DNA from: Lunatimonas sp.
Lineage (GTDB): Bacteria; Bacteroidota; Bacteroidia; Cytophagales; Cyclobacteriaceae
NCBI RefSeq assembly: GCF_020832325.1
Contig: NZ_JAFIEU010000008.1
Location: forward strand, 97,287 to 161,286
Reading direction: 5' to 3'
DNA length: 64,000 nt
In this document: in pieces, positions 54,693-63,177 of the stretch
How positions within the stretch are numbered: position 1 is the stretch's first letter
How the letters are laid out: every line of letters begins with the position of its first letter
Notes under the pieces: model-generated
The model's input: only the letters and a program-made list of their open reading frames with translations
Databases searched by the model: none
What the model was told of the DNA's origin: nothing
Position numbers and translations under genes: made by a program

Positions 54693-55994
54693 TTAATGGG
54701 TACAGCTTGGAGCATGCTTATTGAGCACGTCTGTCTTGACAAGATCATTTTTGAGTACCGGATCCCAATCAAAATCAGAAACGGCTTTCACTGAGAAGAT
54801 TTCTTTTGCGTCTGCTTGAAACAAGAATTCCATAAAATCATCTTCGGTGCTTTTCAACTCATCCAATTGGCAGCCCGTCAACTCTTGATTGACAGCAAGC
54901 TCGCTCATTTCTCCGATAATGGCTGGTTTTACTCCTTTGTTTAGATTGACTTGAAAGGTAGAACCATCAGAAATCTTCTGGACGATATAAATTCCATCAA
55001 TCGCATCATCCACATAGAAGGTGTTGAACTGATACCTTGCTCCTGTCAGATAAACGGCCACATCCGTCAGGCAAGGTGAGGATTGGGAGACAATGCGAAG
55101 GTCCGTACGATCAATCACACCATCGGGAAAAAGGTGCTGTAATGCTTCGTTCAATCCCATGGCTCCTACTACCAAACCATCACACAAATGTCCATGAAAT
55201 TTGACCAGATCGTCCAATTCAACTTCCTGTTGAAAGCCTAGACGGCCTTTGGAAAAATCGGTGTCATTGGTTTGGAAGCTAAGTGGTTTCTTTCTTTTAG
55301 GTAAATAAAGTGTGCTTCCGTCTAAATTGGTTTTCAATAGATCGATATGACCAGTAAATGTTTGTGCTTCATTGATGAAATGGGCGTGAATGAAAGTATC
55401 ATGATGGGTATAGATACGTTTTCCAACTTGAGAATACACCGCAATGATTTCACCCTTTTCCTTGACATGTTCATAATTTTCCTGATTTCTTCCGGGCTTG
55501 TATCCCTCCACAACAGGTGACCTAGGCGTAACAATATGGGTAACCATTTCATCGAAAGTACCTTCAATTTTAAAGAAAAATGGCTGACTCAAATCATATC
55601 CATTGTTCCCCGCAATGTCTTCTATCAAACTGTCCAAAGCCAATAAATCCTCCAACTCACCCGATAACGGAAATGCTTCCCAAGCTTCCACCTCAGCATA
55701 AACGAAGAAAGGTGCCTGTATATCCCAATTCTCTTGAATAAAAGCATTGCCATCCAGGTCGGCAAAACCTGAATAAGGTACTCCGTCTGCAAAAGTGATT
55801 TCTCCCTGCATTTTACCAAGCGGTCCTAATCCGAAAATGCGGGGATATTTTTGAAGCGTATCGGCAGAAATGGTAGGTGCAAAACCTGTTTTCCCCATTT
55901 CACTCATAGCCCCAGTGGATTTAACCAGGCCATGTTGGGCAAAAGCAAAGGTTATGAACAGAAGAAAAAGGGTAGTTAGACTAATTTTTTTCAT
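54693..55994 (-). CDS. Exported fusion: acetolactate-decarboxylase-like + FmdE-like
   Basis: About 433 residues from ATG 55994 (MKKISLTTLFLLFITFAFAQ, signal peptide). Residues ~25-250 resemble alpha-acetolactate decarboxylase: GPLGKMQGEITFADGVPY, and IHAHFINEAQTFTGHID holding the H-x-H and later H zinc ligands. Residues ~270-430 resemble FmdE, with VKFHGHLCDGLVVGAMGLNE. The tail ends APSCTH. The fusion is exported and sits in an operon with ArsR, a thioredoxin and a metal-type permease, an unusual setting for either domain. Activity unknown; a metal- or thiol-related job is possible. Confidence 0.8.
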   Translation of the reverse strand: MKKISLTTLFLLFITFAFAQHGLVKSTGAMSEMGKTGFAPTISADTLQKYPRIFGLGPLGKMQGEITFADGVPYSGFADLDGNAFIQENWDIQAPFFVYAEVEAWEAFPLSGELEDLLALDSLIEDIAGNNGYDLSQPFFFKIEGTFDEMVTHIVTPRSPVVEGYKPGRNQENYEHVKEKGEIIAVYSQVGKRIYTHHDTFIHAHFINEAQTFTGHIDLLKTNLDGSTLYLPKRKKPLSFQTNDTDFSKGRLGFQQEVELDDLVKFHGHLCDGLVVGAMGLNEALQHLFPDGVIDRTDLRIVSQSSPCLTDVAVYLTGARYQFNTFYVDDAIDGIYIVQKISDGSTFQVNLNKGVKPAIIGEMSELAVNQELTGCQLDELKSTEDDFMEFLFQADAKEIFSVKAVSDFDWDPVLKNDLVKTDVLNKHAPSCTH

Positions 55995-55995
55995 G

Positions 55996-56982
55996 TTATA
56001 AAGTAGTGAAGATGATGTTAAATAGAAATCCGGAAAGGATGATAAAGAAGGCAACTGTTCCGAAGAAAATGGCAATCAGCCTCATACTCATTACTTTTTT
56101 GAGTAAGGTCCCTTCTGGTATAGACAGCCCAATAGTGGCCATCATAAAGGCAATGGCTGTACCCACAGGAATCCCCTTGACTATCATGACTTGGATGACG
56201 GGAATGATGCCTGCGGCATTGGCATAGAGAGGTACTGCAAGTATGACGGCTAAGGGAACGGTCCACCATTGTCCATCGCCCAAGTACTGTTCAAAGAAAT
56301 TCTCAGGCACATAGCCATGCATAAATGCTCCAATCCCAATACCGATGATTACATAAAGCACGATACTTTTGACAATCGTCCAAGCCTCTTTTGTAATTGA
56401 TGGAAGCCGTTGGAGAAATGGCGTGTTTTCTGCTTCAAAGTCGTCTTGTACTTTGTTTTTGTTTTGGATCAATTGTTGCACCCAATCACTTAGGTAGCGC
56501 TCCAATTTCAATTTGCCCAAAACCATGCCTCCAAACATCCCCAATAAAATTCCCATCAAGGCATAAATCAGCGTGAATTTGATTCCAAACATGCCCAAGA
56601 AAATGGCCAAGGCAATTTCATTCACCAATGGAGAAGTTATCAGAAAAGCGAAGGTAACACCCAAAGGTATTCCACCTTGGACGAAGCCAATGAAAAGGGG
56701 AACGGATGAGCAAGAACAAAAAGGAGTAATTGCCCCAAAAAGTGATGCAAAGAAGTATTCAAGGCCGTAGAGCTTTCTTTTATTCAGAAAATCCCTGAGC
56801 CTTTCAACTGGAAAATAGGCATTGACTATTCCCATCAGCACGGTGATTACAAAAAGCAGGATCAAAATTTTCAATACATCGTACACAAAGAAATTCAGGG
56901 CCACTCCTAGTTGGCTTTCTGCTGCTATCCCAATGACTTGATAGATCAGCCAATCTGCAAAACTTTGTAACCAATCGAACAT
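55996..56982 (-). CDS. ArsP/SO_0444-type permease
   Basis: A 328-residue inner-membrane permease (DUF318 superfamily) with about eight helices. GAITPFCSCSSVPLFIGFVQGGIPLGVTFAFLITSPLVNE is the family signature; the CSCSS cysteines line the pathway. Members export trivalent organoarsenicals or are linked to copper/zinc. A charged cytoplasmic loop lies at ~175-205. Encoded 13 nt after the thioredoxin and 1 nt before the AlsD-FmdE gene. Substrate not determined. Confidence 0.87.
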   Translation of the reverse strand: MFDWLQSFADWLIYQVIGIAAESQLGVALNFFVYDVLKILILLFVITVLMGIVNAYFPVERLRDFLNKRKLYGLEYFFASLFGAITPFCSCSSVPLFIGFVQGGIPLGVTFAFLITSPLVNEIALAIFLGMFGIKFTLIYALMGILLGMFGGMVLGKLKLERYLSDWVQQLIQNKNKVQDDFEAENTPFLQRLPSITKEAWTIVKSIVLYVIIGIGIGAFMHGYVPENFFEQYLGDGQWWTVPLAVILAVPLYANAAGIIPVIQVMIVKGIPVGTAIAFMMATIGLSIPEGTLLKKVMSMRLIAIFFGTVAFFIILSGFLFNIIFTTL

Positions 56983-56995
56983 CCCTTTATGTCTA

Positions 56996-57229
56996 TTAAG
57001 CTAATGCTGCCATAATTTCTTGTGCAGAGGGCACTTTCCCTTTGATTTTGACCACCTCATCCACCACGACCGCCGGTGTGGAAAGAATATTGTAAGCCAT
57101 GATTTGCTGGATATCTTCTACTTTGATTACATCTGCGGCAATGCCTTCTTTCTCGATGACTTCACGAACGGCAGCTTCAGTTTGCTTGCACTTGGCACAA
57201 CCTGTACCTAGAATTTTGATGGTTTTCAT
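56996..57229 (-). CDS. Small thioredoxin-family (redox-active disulfide 2) protein
   Basis: A 77-residue protein of the TM0996/MJ0307 class: [21 protein letters not shown] with active CAKC, then [18 protein letters not shown]. These short thioredoxins accompany ArsP-type permeases and ArsR regulators. Its ATG overlaps the arsR stop (ATGA), so translation is coupled. Likely a reductant for the permease or its substrate. Confidence 0.92.
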   Translation of the reverse strand: MKTIKILGTGCAKCKQTEAAVREVIEKEGIAADVIKVEDIQQIMAYNILSTPAVVVDEVVKIKGKVPSAQEIMAALA

Positions 57230-57543
57230 AGTTTTTGAGAATTAAATAAGTTTTCAAATAAGTTTTGGGCTTCTTCCCAAGACTCTTTATTAAGACAATA
57301 CCGGATTTTGGGAGGCATAATTTCTCCTTGGATCAAGCCAGCTTCTTTTAAGGATTTTAAGTGTTGAGAAATTGTAGACTGCGCCAACGGGATGATTTCC
57401 GTGAGGTCACCATTAAAGCAACAAGCTTGTTCACTCAAGATTTTCAAAATCTGTACCCGCACAGGATGCCCCATAGCTTTCGCATAGGATGCTAATTTTT
57501 CCTCCTCTAAAGTGTAGTTTAATTTTATAGCTGTTCTTTCCAT
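57226..57543 (-). CDS. ArsR-family metalloregulator (copy 1)
   Basis: A 105-residue winged-helix repressor. [11 protein letters not shown], then [33 protein letters not shown]. The adjacent cysteines in ACCFNGDL are candidate arsenic or metal ligands near the recognition helix. First gene of the leftward arsR-trx-permease-(AlsD-FmdE) operon. A GGTGA-N6-TCACC palindrome lies 47 nt upstream. Confidence 0.92.
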   Translation of the reverse strand: MERTAIKLNYTLEEEKLASYAKAMGHPVRVQILKILSEQACCFNGDLTEIIPLAQSTISQHLKSLKEAGLIQGEIMPPKIRYCLNKESWEEAQNLFENLFNSQKL

Positions 57544-57560
57544 GGGCCTAAAGTATATCG

Positions 57561-57605
57561 TAAATGTACGATGGATAAATACGAGATAGGGTGACCAATG
57601 TCACC
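57561..57605 (-). promoter_or_regulatory. Palindrome plus -7-like element upstream of arsR copy 1
   Basis: GGTGACCAATGTCACC (57590-57605) is symmetric and contains the GTGA-N6-TCAC core. On the minus strand TACATTTA (57568-57561) is a 7/8 match to TAnnTTTG; the arsR ATG starts 18 nt beyond. Centre-to--7 distance is 29.5 nt, as at cydAB. An ArsR autoregulatory operator is the other reading. Confidence 0.5.
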
Positions 57606-57681
57606 TCAGCTCATGATATTTTCGCTGGAAAAGTTTGGAGGATAAAAACATCTATCGTAATATTGCGATGTAATATTCAGG

Positions 57682-57831
57682 GAAATAAAGTAGAAATATA
57701 GCTCTGCCTAACAGCAGACAAGTTCGCCGAAATATTGTTGAAATAAAGCACCAATGAACTTTGCGAAAACACTAGGAGAAATGACCATTTACTATTTCTA
57801 TCGTATTTCAACTTTATTTCTACCTTATTTC
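57682..57831. repeat. AT-rich imperfect inverted repeat element (copy 1)
   Basis: Left part has GAAATAAAGTAGAAATAT (57682-57699) and CGAAATATTGTTGAAATA (57728-57745). Right part carries the opposite strand words TATTTCAACTTTATTTCTAC and TTATTTC. The two 18-mers recur exactly at 59586-59603 and 59610-59627. The element resembles a MITE or large hairpin and separates the two divergent arsR genes. Confidence 0.55.
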
Positions 57832-57869
57832 AAAACTCATCCTTCATCCTTCCAAATTCTACCTTTAAA

Positions 57870-58199
57870 ATGGGTGTTACCAAAACAGATCTCTTCACCG
57901 ACCGACAAAACGAACTGGCGAAAATTGCCAAGGTATTTGCCCATCCGGCACGCGTTGCCATCTTGGAATATTTGATCCATTCAAACTCCTGCATCAATGG
58001 AGACTTGGTTCAGCAACTAGGTTTGGCACAGGCGACCATTTCCCAACACTTGCGCGAACTCAAGGAAATCGGATTGATCAAAGGGAGCATAGAGGGTGTA
58101 TCTGTCAACTATTGCATCGATGCGGTTCGCTGGGCAGAAGTTCAGAACTTATTCCAAGAGCTATTTGATGGATTTCCGAAGATATCTGGCTGCTGTTAA
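57870..58199 (+). CDS. arsR: ArsR-family metalloregulator (copy 2)
   Basis: A 109-residue winged-helix protein: FAHPARVAILEYL, SCINGDLVQQLGLAQATISQHLRELKEIGLI, and a C-terminal GCC. Shares only moderate identity with copy 1. It heads the rightward arsenic set (DUF6428, arsC, acr3). Its TAA stop is the first part of a palindromic repeat. Confidence 0.92.
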   Translation: MGVTKTDLFTDRQNELAKIAKVFAHPARVAILEYLIHSNSCINGDLVQQLGLAQATISQHLRELKEIGLIKGSIEGVSVNYCIDAVRWAEVQNLFQELFDGFPKISGCC

Positions 58200-58232
58200 A
58201 CCTTTGAGGTTTTAAAAACCTCGAAGGTTTAA
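58196..58232. repeat. AACCTTTGAGGT-type palindromic repeat, copy A
   Basis: TTAAACCTTTGAGGTTT with its near-complement AAAACCTCGAAGGTTTAA. The arsR stop codon (58197-58199) lies within it. One T-G mismatch in the stem. Confidence 0.8.
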
Positions 58233-58286
58233 TTTCGACAAAGATTATTTAAATAAGAAAAGACTAAAATCTTTATCCAATCTTGA

Positions 58287-58323
58287 AAACCTTCGAGGTC
58301 AAAAAAAGACCTCAAAGGTTTAA
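58287..58323. repeat. AACCTTTGAGGT-type palindromic repeat, copy B
   Basis: AAACCTTCGAGGTC (58287-58300), seven A, GACCTCAAAGGTTT (58308-58321). Inverted orientation relative to copy A. It ends 12 nt before the DUF6428 start codon. Confidence 0.8.
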
Positions 58324-58334
58324 ACCACAAAGAA

Positions 58335-58877
58335 ATGAAAACAAGAGAATTTACTCAAATCCTCCAAGAAAACCCTGAAAAGGCGCTTTTCTTCGAATAC
58401 CAACCAGGTCAGTATGTACGGACCGATTACCATATTACTGAAATCAAGAATGTGAATTTTGATACTGTTGACTGTGGTGGTATCCGTAATCAGTGGTCAG
58501 AGGTGCATATCCAACTATGGGAAAATGAAGTTCCTGAGCCTGATCATTCAGTAGATAGTGGCAAAGCTCTAAAGATCTTTGATGTGGTCAATAAGGTAAG
58601 AGAAACTTATCCGGATGCAGATATCAAGTTTGAATATGGAAATTCCGTATTTCCAACGGCGGTTCTACCTGTCCACAACATCAAAGACACCGGAAATGCC
58701 CTGATCGTGCAACTGACACCGGATCAAACAACCTGCAAGGCTAAAGACCGAGCGACTACGCCAGAAGAAAAAGCTGCCGCTTGTTGCGGGCCTGTTTCCG
58801 AAAAACCAAAAATCCGTGTTTCATTGGCCTCCCTCCAAACAGCCAATAGCTGCGAACCTGGTTCAGGATGCTGTTAA
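58335..58877 (+). CDS. DUF6428 arsenic-cluster protein
   Basis: A 180-residue protein: KALFFEYQPGQYVRTDYHITEIKNV, TVDCGGIRNQWSEVHIQLWE, and a Cys-rich C-terminus (AACCGPVSE and GSGCC). It matches a family found in arsenic operons of Bacteroidota; activity unknown. The terminal cysteine pairs may bind As(III). Its stop codon, like that of arsR, is inside a palindromic repeat. Confidence 0.8.
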   Translation: MKTREFTQILQENPEKALFFEYQPGQYVRTDYHITEIKNVNFDTVDCGGIRNQWSEVHIQLWENEVPEPDHSVDSGKALKIFDVVNKVRETYPDADIKFEYGNSVFPTAVLPVHNIKDTGNALIVQLTPDQTTCKAKDRATTPEEKAAACCGPVSEKPKIRVSLASLQTANSCEPGSGCC

Positions 58878-58910
58878 ACCTTTGAGGTCTTTGAGACCTC
58901 GAAGGTTTAA
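58874..58910. repeat. AACCTTTGAGGT-type palindromic repeat, copy C
   Basis: TTAAACCTTTGAGGTCT, TTG loop, AGACCTCGAAGGTTTAA. It contains the DUF6428 stop codon at 58875-58877 and is preceded by the same GC-TGT context as copy A. Confidence 0.8.
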
Positions 58911-58933
58911 ACGAAAATCACTCTCTAAACTGA

Positions 58934-58964
58934 AACCTTCGGGGTTTTGGAAACCCCAAAGGTT
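58934..58964. repeat. AACCTTCGGGGT-type palindromic repeat, copy D
   Basis: AACCTTCGGGGTTT (58934-58947) and AAACCCCAAAGGTT (58951-58964). The GAGG/CCTC of the other copies is changed to GGGG/CCCC on both arms, so pairing is preserved. Confidence 0.75.
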
Positions 58965-58977
58965 ATATAAATCAGCC

Positions 58978-59592
58978 ATGATCTTATACCCAACACTCCA
59001 AGCGCACATCGAAAAAGCGCAAGCGCTTCCGATCTCTGATGAAAGGAAAGCCGTACTCCAAGTCCTGATTGACTATATCCAAAAAAAGGTCGATCAGCAT
59101 CAGGAGATCAATTTGAATTACATCTGTACCCACAACTCCCGCAGAAGCCAGTTTTCGCAGATTTGGGGAAAGGTGGCAGCAGCTTATCATGGCATTGACA
59201 TAAACTCTTTTTCTGGAGGGGTTGAAGTTACTGCCTTTAATGAACGAGCGGTGGCCTCCATCCAACGATTTGGTTTCAAAGTCAGTAAAGAAGGAGAGGG
59301 CAATCCCAAGTACTTTGTCTTCTTTTCAGATGATGCAGACCCCATTGTCACTTTCAGCAAGGTTTATGATGATGCGGCCAACGCACCTTCTGGATTTGCG
59401 GCAGTGATGACTTGTTCGCATGCAGATGAAAACTGTCCCTTTATCCCAGGAGCAGAAGCCCGAATTCCAGTTCGCTACGAAGACCCAAAAGCATTCGATG
59501 ACACCGCTGAAGAAGCGGAAATGTATGATGAACGATCCTTGCAGATAGGGTCGGAGATGCTTTATGTTTTTTCAAAAATTCATAAGAAATAA
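58978..59592 (+). CDS. arsC: Arsenate reductase, low-molecular-weight phosphatase type
   Basis: A 204-residue enzyme from ATG 58978 (MILYPTLQAH); the frame is open upstream through the repeats but not coding. The P-loop CTHNSRR (Cys50 to Arg56, CX5R) is that of LMW tyrosine phosphatases and thioredoxin-linked arsenate reductases. CSHADENC, a C-x6-C pair, corresponds to the redox cysteines of the S. aureus ArsC. It is longer than the 131-residue S. aureus enzyme, with an N-terminal helical extension. Reduces arsenate to arsenite for export by Acr3. Confidence 0.9.
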   Translation: MILYPTLQAHIEKAQALPISDERKAVLQVLIDYIQKKVDQHQEINLNYICTHNSRRSQFSQIWGKVAAAYHGIDINSFSGGVEVTAFNERAVASIQRFGFKVSKEGEGNPKYFVFFSDDADPIVTFSKVYDDAANAPSGFAAVMTCSHADENCPFIPGAEARIPVRYEDPKAFDDTAEEAEMYDERSLQIGSEMLYVFSKIHKK

Positions 59593-59849
59593 AGTAGAAA
59601 TATGCTTCGCGAAATATTGTTGAAATATACTTCGTGAAATAAGAGACAAATCTGCCCCTGCAGACAGGTAGGGCGAAATATGCCTTCGGCGAAATAAATA
59701 GAAACCGAAGCTTTAGCGAAGATCCCGAGAGCTTAGCGATTCGGGATAGGCTTTGCCAAAATATGGATAAATCTTATTTCTACAGTATTTCAATCATATT
59801 TCAACTTTATTTCCATTTTATATCAAACTTATTTCTAAAATATATCAAT
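59586..59849. repeat. AT-rich imperfect inverted repeat element (copy 2)
   Basis: Begins in the last codons of arsC with the same 18-mers as the element at 57682. It then repeats CTTCG-GAAATA words (CTTCGCGAAATA, CTTCGTGAAATA, CTTCGGCGAAATA) and ends with TATTTCAA/TTATTTC words of opposite orientation. It fills the 266-bp gap before acr3. No separate promoter for acr3 is obvious. Confidence 0.55.
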
Positions 59850-59858
59850 TAGAATAAA

Positions 59859-60887
59859 ATGCCTGAAACCAAAAAAATTGCCTTTTTCGAAAAATACCTG
59901 ACCCTATGGGTTGGACTATGTATTGCAGTTGGCATACTGATCGGGCATGTGGCTGGAGATGATATTTCGGTCCTGTCGGATTTGGAAATCTACAATGTCA
60001 ATCTTCCAATTGCCATTCTGATCTGGTTGATGATTTATCCCATGATGTTGCAGATAGATTTTGGCAGTATCAAAGGGGTGGGCAAAGCGCCGAAGGGGTT
60101 GATTTGGACATTGGTAATCAATTGGCTGATCAAGCCATTTACCATGGCCTTTTTTGCTTGGATATTCTTTGATCAGTTATACTCGGCTTACATAGAACCA
60201 GAAATGGCTGGCGAATATATTGCAGGAGCAATCCTATTAGGTGTAGCCCCATGCACGGCCATGGTATTTGTATGGTCCTACCTGACAGACGGTGACCCCA
60301 ATTATACCTTGGTGCAAGTTTCGGTCAATGACCTGATCATTTTGGTGGCATTTGTTCCTTTGGTGGGTTTCTTGTTGGGCATTACCAATGTGACGGTTCC
60401 TTACGAAACTTTGGTTGCATCGGTAGTCATCTTTGTGGTGATTCCATTGATTGCAGGAGTGATTACCAACAAAAGTTTGATTGCCAAAAAAGGAGAAGAT
60501 TGGTTCAAAAATGAATTTCTGCCCAAATTCAAGCCCGTCAGCATCATCGCCTTATTGCTGACCTTGATTTTACTCTTTGCTTTCCAAGGTCCTAATATCC
60601 TGAATAATCCTTTGATCATTCTGTTGATCGCTGTACCCCTGATCATCCAAACGTACTTTATCTTTTTCTTGGCATGGTTTGGTGGTAGAAAATTGAAACT
60701 CCGTCATGCCGTCTGCGCACCTGCATCCATGATCGGGGCAAGTAATTTCTTTGAATTAGCGGTTGCGGTTGCAATTGCATTGTTTGGCTTGGATAGCCCA
60801 GCAGCATTGGTGACTGTCGTCGGCGTATTGGTGGAAGTACCGGTGATGTTGCATTTGGTGAGTTTGGCGAATAAGTGGAGGTATTAA
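59859..60887 (+). CDS. acr3: Arsenite efflux transporter, ACR3 family
   Basis: A 342-residue inner-membrane protein with about ten helices. GVAPCTAMVFVWSYL with the essential cysteine of ACR3 proteins, and the later GASNFFELAVAVAIALFG, are diagnostic. It exports arsenite made by ArsC. It is last of the arsenic set, separated from arsC by the repeat element. Confidence 0.93.
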   Translation: MPETKKIAFFEKYLTLWVGLCIAVGILIGHVAGDDISVLSDLEIYNVNLPIAILIWLMIYPMMLQIDFGSIKGVGKAPKGLIWTLVINWLIKPFTMAFFAWIFFDQLYSAYIEPEMAGEYIAGAILLGVAPCTAMVFVWSYLTDGDPNYTLVQVSVNDLIILVAFVPLVGFLLGITNVTVPYETLVASVVIFVVIPLIAGVITNKSLIAKKGEDWFKNEFLPKFKPVSIIALLLTLILLFAFQGPNILNNPLIILLIAVPLIIQTYFIFFLAWFGGRKLKLRHAVCAPASMIGASNFFELAVAVAIALFGLDSPAALVTVVGVLVEVPVMLHLVSLANKWRY

Positions 60888-61076
60888 GAAAGATTTTTTG
60901 AATTAGTTTTTTTGAAAATAGAATTAAATCGGTGGTTTTAGTACAAACATTGTCTAAGTTTTTGTTGGTAGCATCAATTTTAATCTATCCGTTTCCCTAA
61001 AAATTAATGAGTAAGACTTTTGATTTAGGCTTGAAAAAATTTATTCAAATTAACAATAAATTAACTAGAGCCCTAT

Positions 61077-61106
61077 TTGAAATAATTTTATTTCTGTCTA
61101 GCTTTC
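61077..61106 (+). promoter_or_regulatory. Promoter for the DUF2846-like gene
   Basis: TTG (61077-61079), 19 nt, TAGCTTTC (61099-61106): a good -33/-7 pair of Bacteroidota type with 7/8 match at -7. The ATG is 20 nt downstream. The rest of the 237-bp gap after acr3 is AT-rich and featureless. Confidence 0.5.
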
Positions 61107-61125
61107 ATAAGAATATTCCCAATTT

Positions 61126-61425
61126 ATGAAGAGAATCCTTTACTTATTTGCATTGGTTTTTGCTATACAATATCACGTTCAGGCTCAAAGTGAAAAAGCC
61201 ACGGTTTATTTGTTAAGACCTGATGGACTTGATGATTTTGTCCCCTACTACACCTATTTCAATCAAAAATTAATAAGCACGTTGGGCGAAGGAAAGTATT
61301 CTACCCATCAAATCGATCCAGGATTCTACGAAATCCATACCCAATACAGAGGAAAAATTAAGCCAGACCCTGAAACAGTTCTCTCACTAAACATTGATGC
61401 AGGCCAAACTTATGGATATAATGGA
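61126..61425 (+). pseudogene. DUF2846-like exported protein, truncated by the IS element
   Basis: Signal peptide MKRILYLFALVFAIQYHVQAQ, then ATVYLLRPDG, YYTYFNQKLISTLGEGKYSTHQIDPGFYEI and LSLNIDAGQTYGY, as in DUF2846 proteins. At about residue 100 the reading frame passes into the left end of the IS21 element and stops at 61512. The 3' part should lie beyond the window. Confidence 0.75.
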
Positions 61426-61603
61426 TCGTTTTGTGCCACCGATTCCGGTTTTTCCGTGCCAGTGATTCCGGTTCAAACTGTGCCAGTTTGCTTGGGCGTC
61501 TTGAGCCTTTAACGGTTCGTTTTGTGCCAGTGATATCGGTTCGAACAGTGCCACTTTGAAAGATCATGTTAAACAGGTTATATCGTAACAAAAAAAAAAC
61601 GGT

Positions 61604-63157
61604 ATGGCCAATCAACTTGATCCCATGGATATCAAACAAATCCTCACACTGCACCTTGACGGGTACAGTAACCGCAAGATCGGGGAAACCCTCGGTATAT
61701 CCCGCAACACGGTAAACGCCTACATGAAGCTTTTCAACGCCTGCGAATATAGTGCGCGGGAGCTGTTGGAGCTTGATTCGGCTGCGCTGGCCGAACTGTT
61801 CCCTTCCCACACCACCATCAGGAATCCCCGTTTCGATGAACTGATGATGTATTTCGAAAAGGTAAACCATGCCCGTGACCACCCTGGCTTCACCTTTCTC
61901 CACCATTACAGGGACTACAGCCTCCAGAGCAGGGAGCCTTACAGTTATACGCAGTTTATGGAACACTATAACCGCAGGCACTCCAAAACCAAGGGTTCCA
62001 TGAAACTCGAACACGAGGCTGGAAGGGAGCTTTTCATCGACTATGCGGGTACCAAGATGCATATTGTGGACAGGGACACGGGGGAACTCCGTGCCGTGGA
62101 CATTTTCGTGGCCACACTGCCCTACAGCCTCCACACCTACATAGAGGCCAGCCTGAGCCAGAAAAGGGAAGATCTGATATCAAGCCTTAACAATACACTG
62201 GGGTTCTACGGAGGGGTCACCAAGGCCATCGTGTGCGACAACCTGAAGTCGGCCGTGACCCGCGCCAGCAAGTATGAGCCCGACATCAACCGGTCCCTGA
62301 AGGAGTTCGCCCTACACTACAACTGTGTGATCAACCCCACAAGGGCCTATTCCCCCCAGGACAAGGCACTGGTCGAGAATGCGGTGCAGCTTGCCTACCA
62401 GCGGATATACTATCCCATGCGGGAGATGACCTTCTTCTCCCTGGGCGAGCTCAACAGGGAGATCCGCAAACGACTGGTGGACTTCAACGACATGCTTTAC
62501 CAGCGGAAAGGGGCAAGCAGAAGGGAACTTTTCCAGTCGGTGGAAAGGGCCTACCTGAAGCCCCTTCCGGAGACCCCCTACCAAATGAAGGATTACCTCA
62601 GGGCCAAAGTCCAGAAGATCGGCTATGTCTATTTCTCGGCGGACAAGAGCTATTACAGCGTGCCCTACAGATACGTGGGCAAATCCACCCTCATCCACTA
62701 CACCAAAACAACCGTGGAGGTATACTACTCCCATGAGCGGATAGCCACACACCCGCGAAACGAATCAAAGGGCCTTTACAACACCGTCAAGGACCACCTG
62801 GGCAGCACCCACAAGGTCTATACGGACTGGAGCCCTGACTACTTCGGGAAGATGGCCGCAGGACACGGGGATAACGTACTTGCCTGTGTAGAGGCCCTTT
62901 TCATTGACTGTGACTACCCGGAAACCTCCTATAAAAGTGCGATGGGCATTATCCAGCTCCACCGCCAATACGGATCGGAAAGGCTCGACAACGCATGCCG
63001 AAGGGCGGTTTACGGCAATGCCGTTTCCTTTAGACGTATCAGGAACATCCTGGAAAAAAACCTGGACAGGGCCGATCCGGAAGACGCCCTCCCGGGCGGT
63101 ATAAAGTCCCATATCCCTTTCCATGAAAACATCCGCGGACCGAAGAACTATAAATAA
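61604..63157 (+). CDS. istA: IS21 transposase IstA
   Basis: A 517-residue DDE transposase. N-terminal HTH (GYSNRKIGETLGISRNTVNAYM). The integrase core has LFIDYAGTKMH, VCDNLKSAV and SPQDKALVENAVQ, giving D, D, E. Full length, no frameshift. istB follows after 20 nt. Confidence 0.95.
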   Translation: MANQLDPMDIKQILTLHLDGYSNRKIGETLGISRNTVNAYMKLFNACEYSARELLELDSAALAELFPSHTTIRNPRFDELMMYFEKVNHARDHPGFTFLHHYRDYSLQSREPYSYTQFMEHYNRRHSKTKGSMKLEHEAGRELFIDYAGTKMHIVDRDTGELRAVDIFVATLPYSLHTYIEASLSQKREDLISSLNNTLGFYGGVTKAIVCDNLKSAVTRASKYEPDINRSLKEFALHYNCVINPTRAYSPQDKALVENAVQLAYQRIYYPMREMTFFSLGELNREIRKRLVDFNDMLYQRKGASRRELFQSVERAYLKPLPETPYQMKDYLRAKVQKIGYVYFSADKSYYSVPYRYVGKSTLIHYTKTTVEVYYSHERIATHPRNESKGLYNTVKDHLGSTHKVYTDWSPDYFGKMAAGHGDNVLACVEALFIDCDYPETSYKSAMGIIQLHRQYGSERLDNACRRAVYGNAVSFRRIRNILEKNLDRADPEDALPGGIKSHIPFHENIRGPKNYK

Positions 63158-63177
63158 CGAACCAGACAATCTTACTT

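Noticed and set aside
58816..58977. Upstream extension of the arsC frame
   Set aside because: It reads through two palindromic repeats and the DUF6428 stop; ATG 58978 gives the normal enzyme.
61358..62134. 258-codon minus-strand ORF across the IS left end
   Set aside because: Antisense shadow of istA and of the IS terminal repeats.
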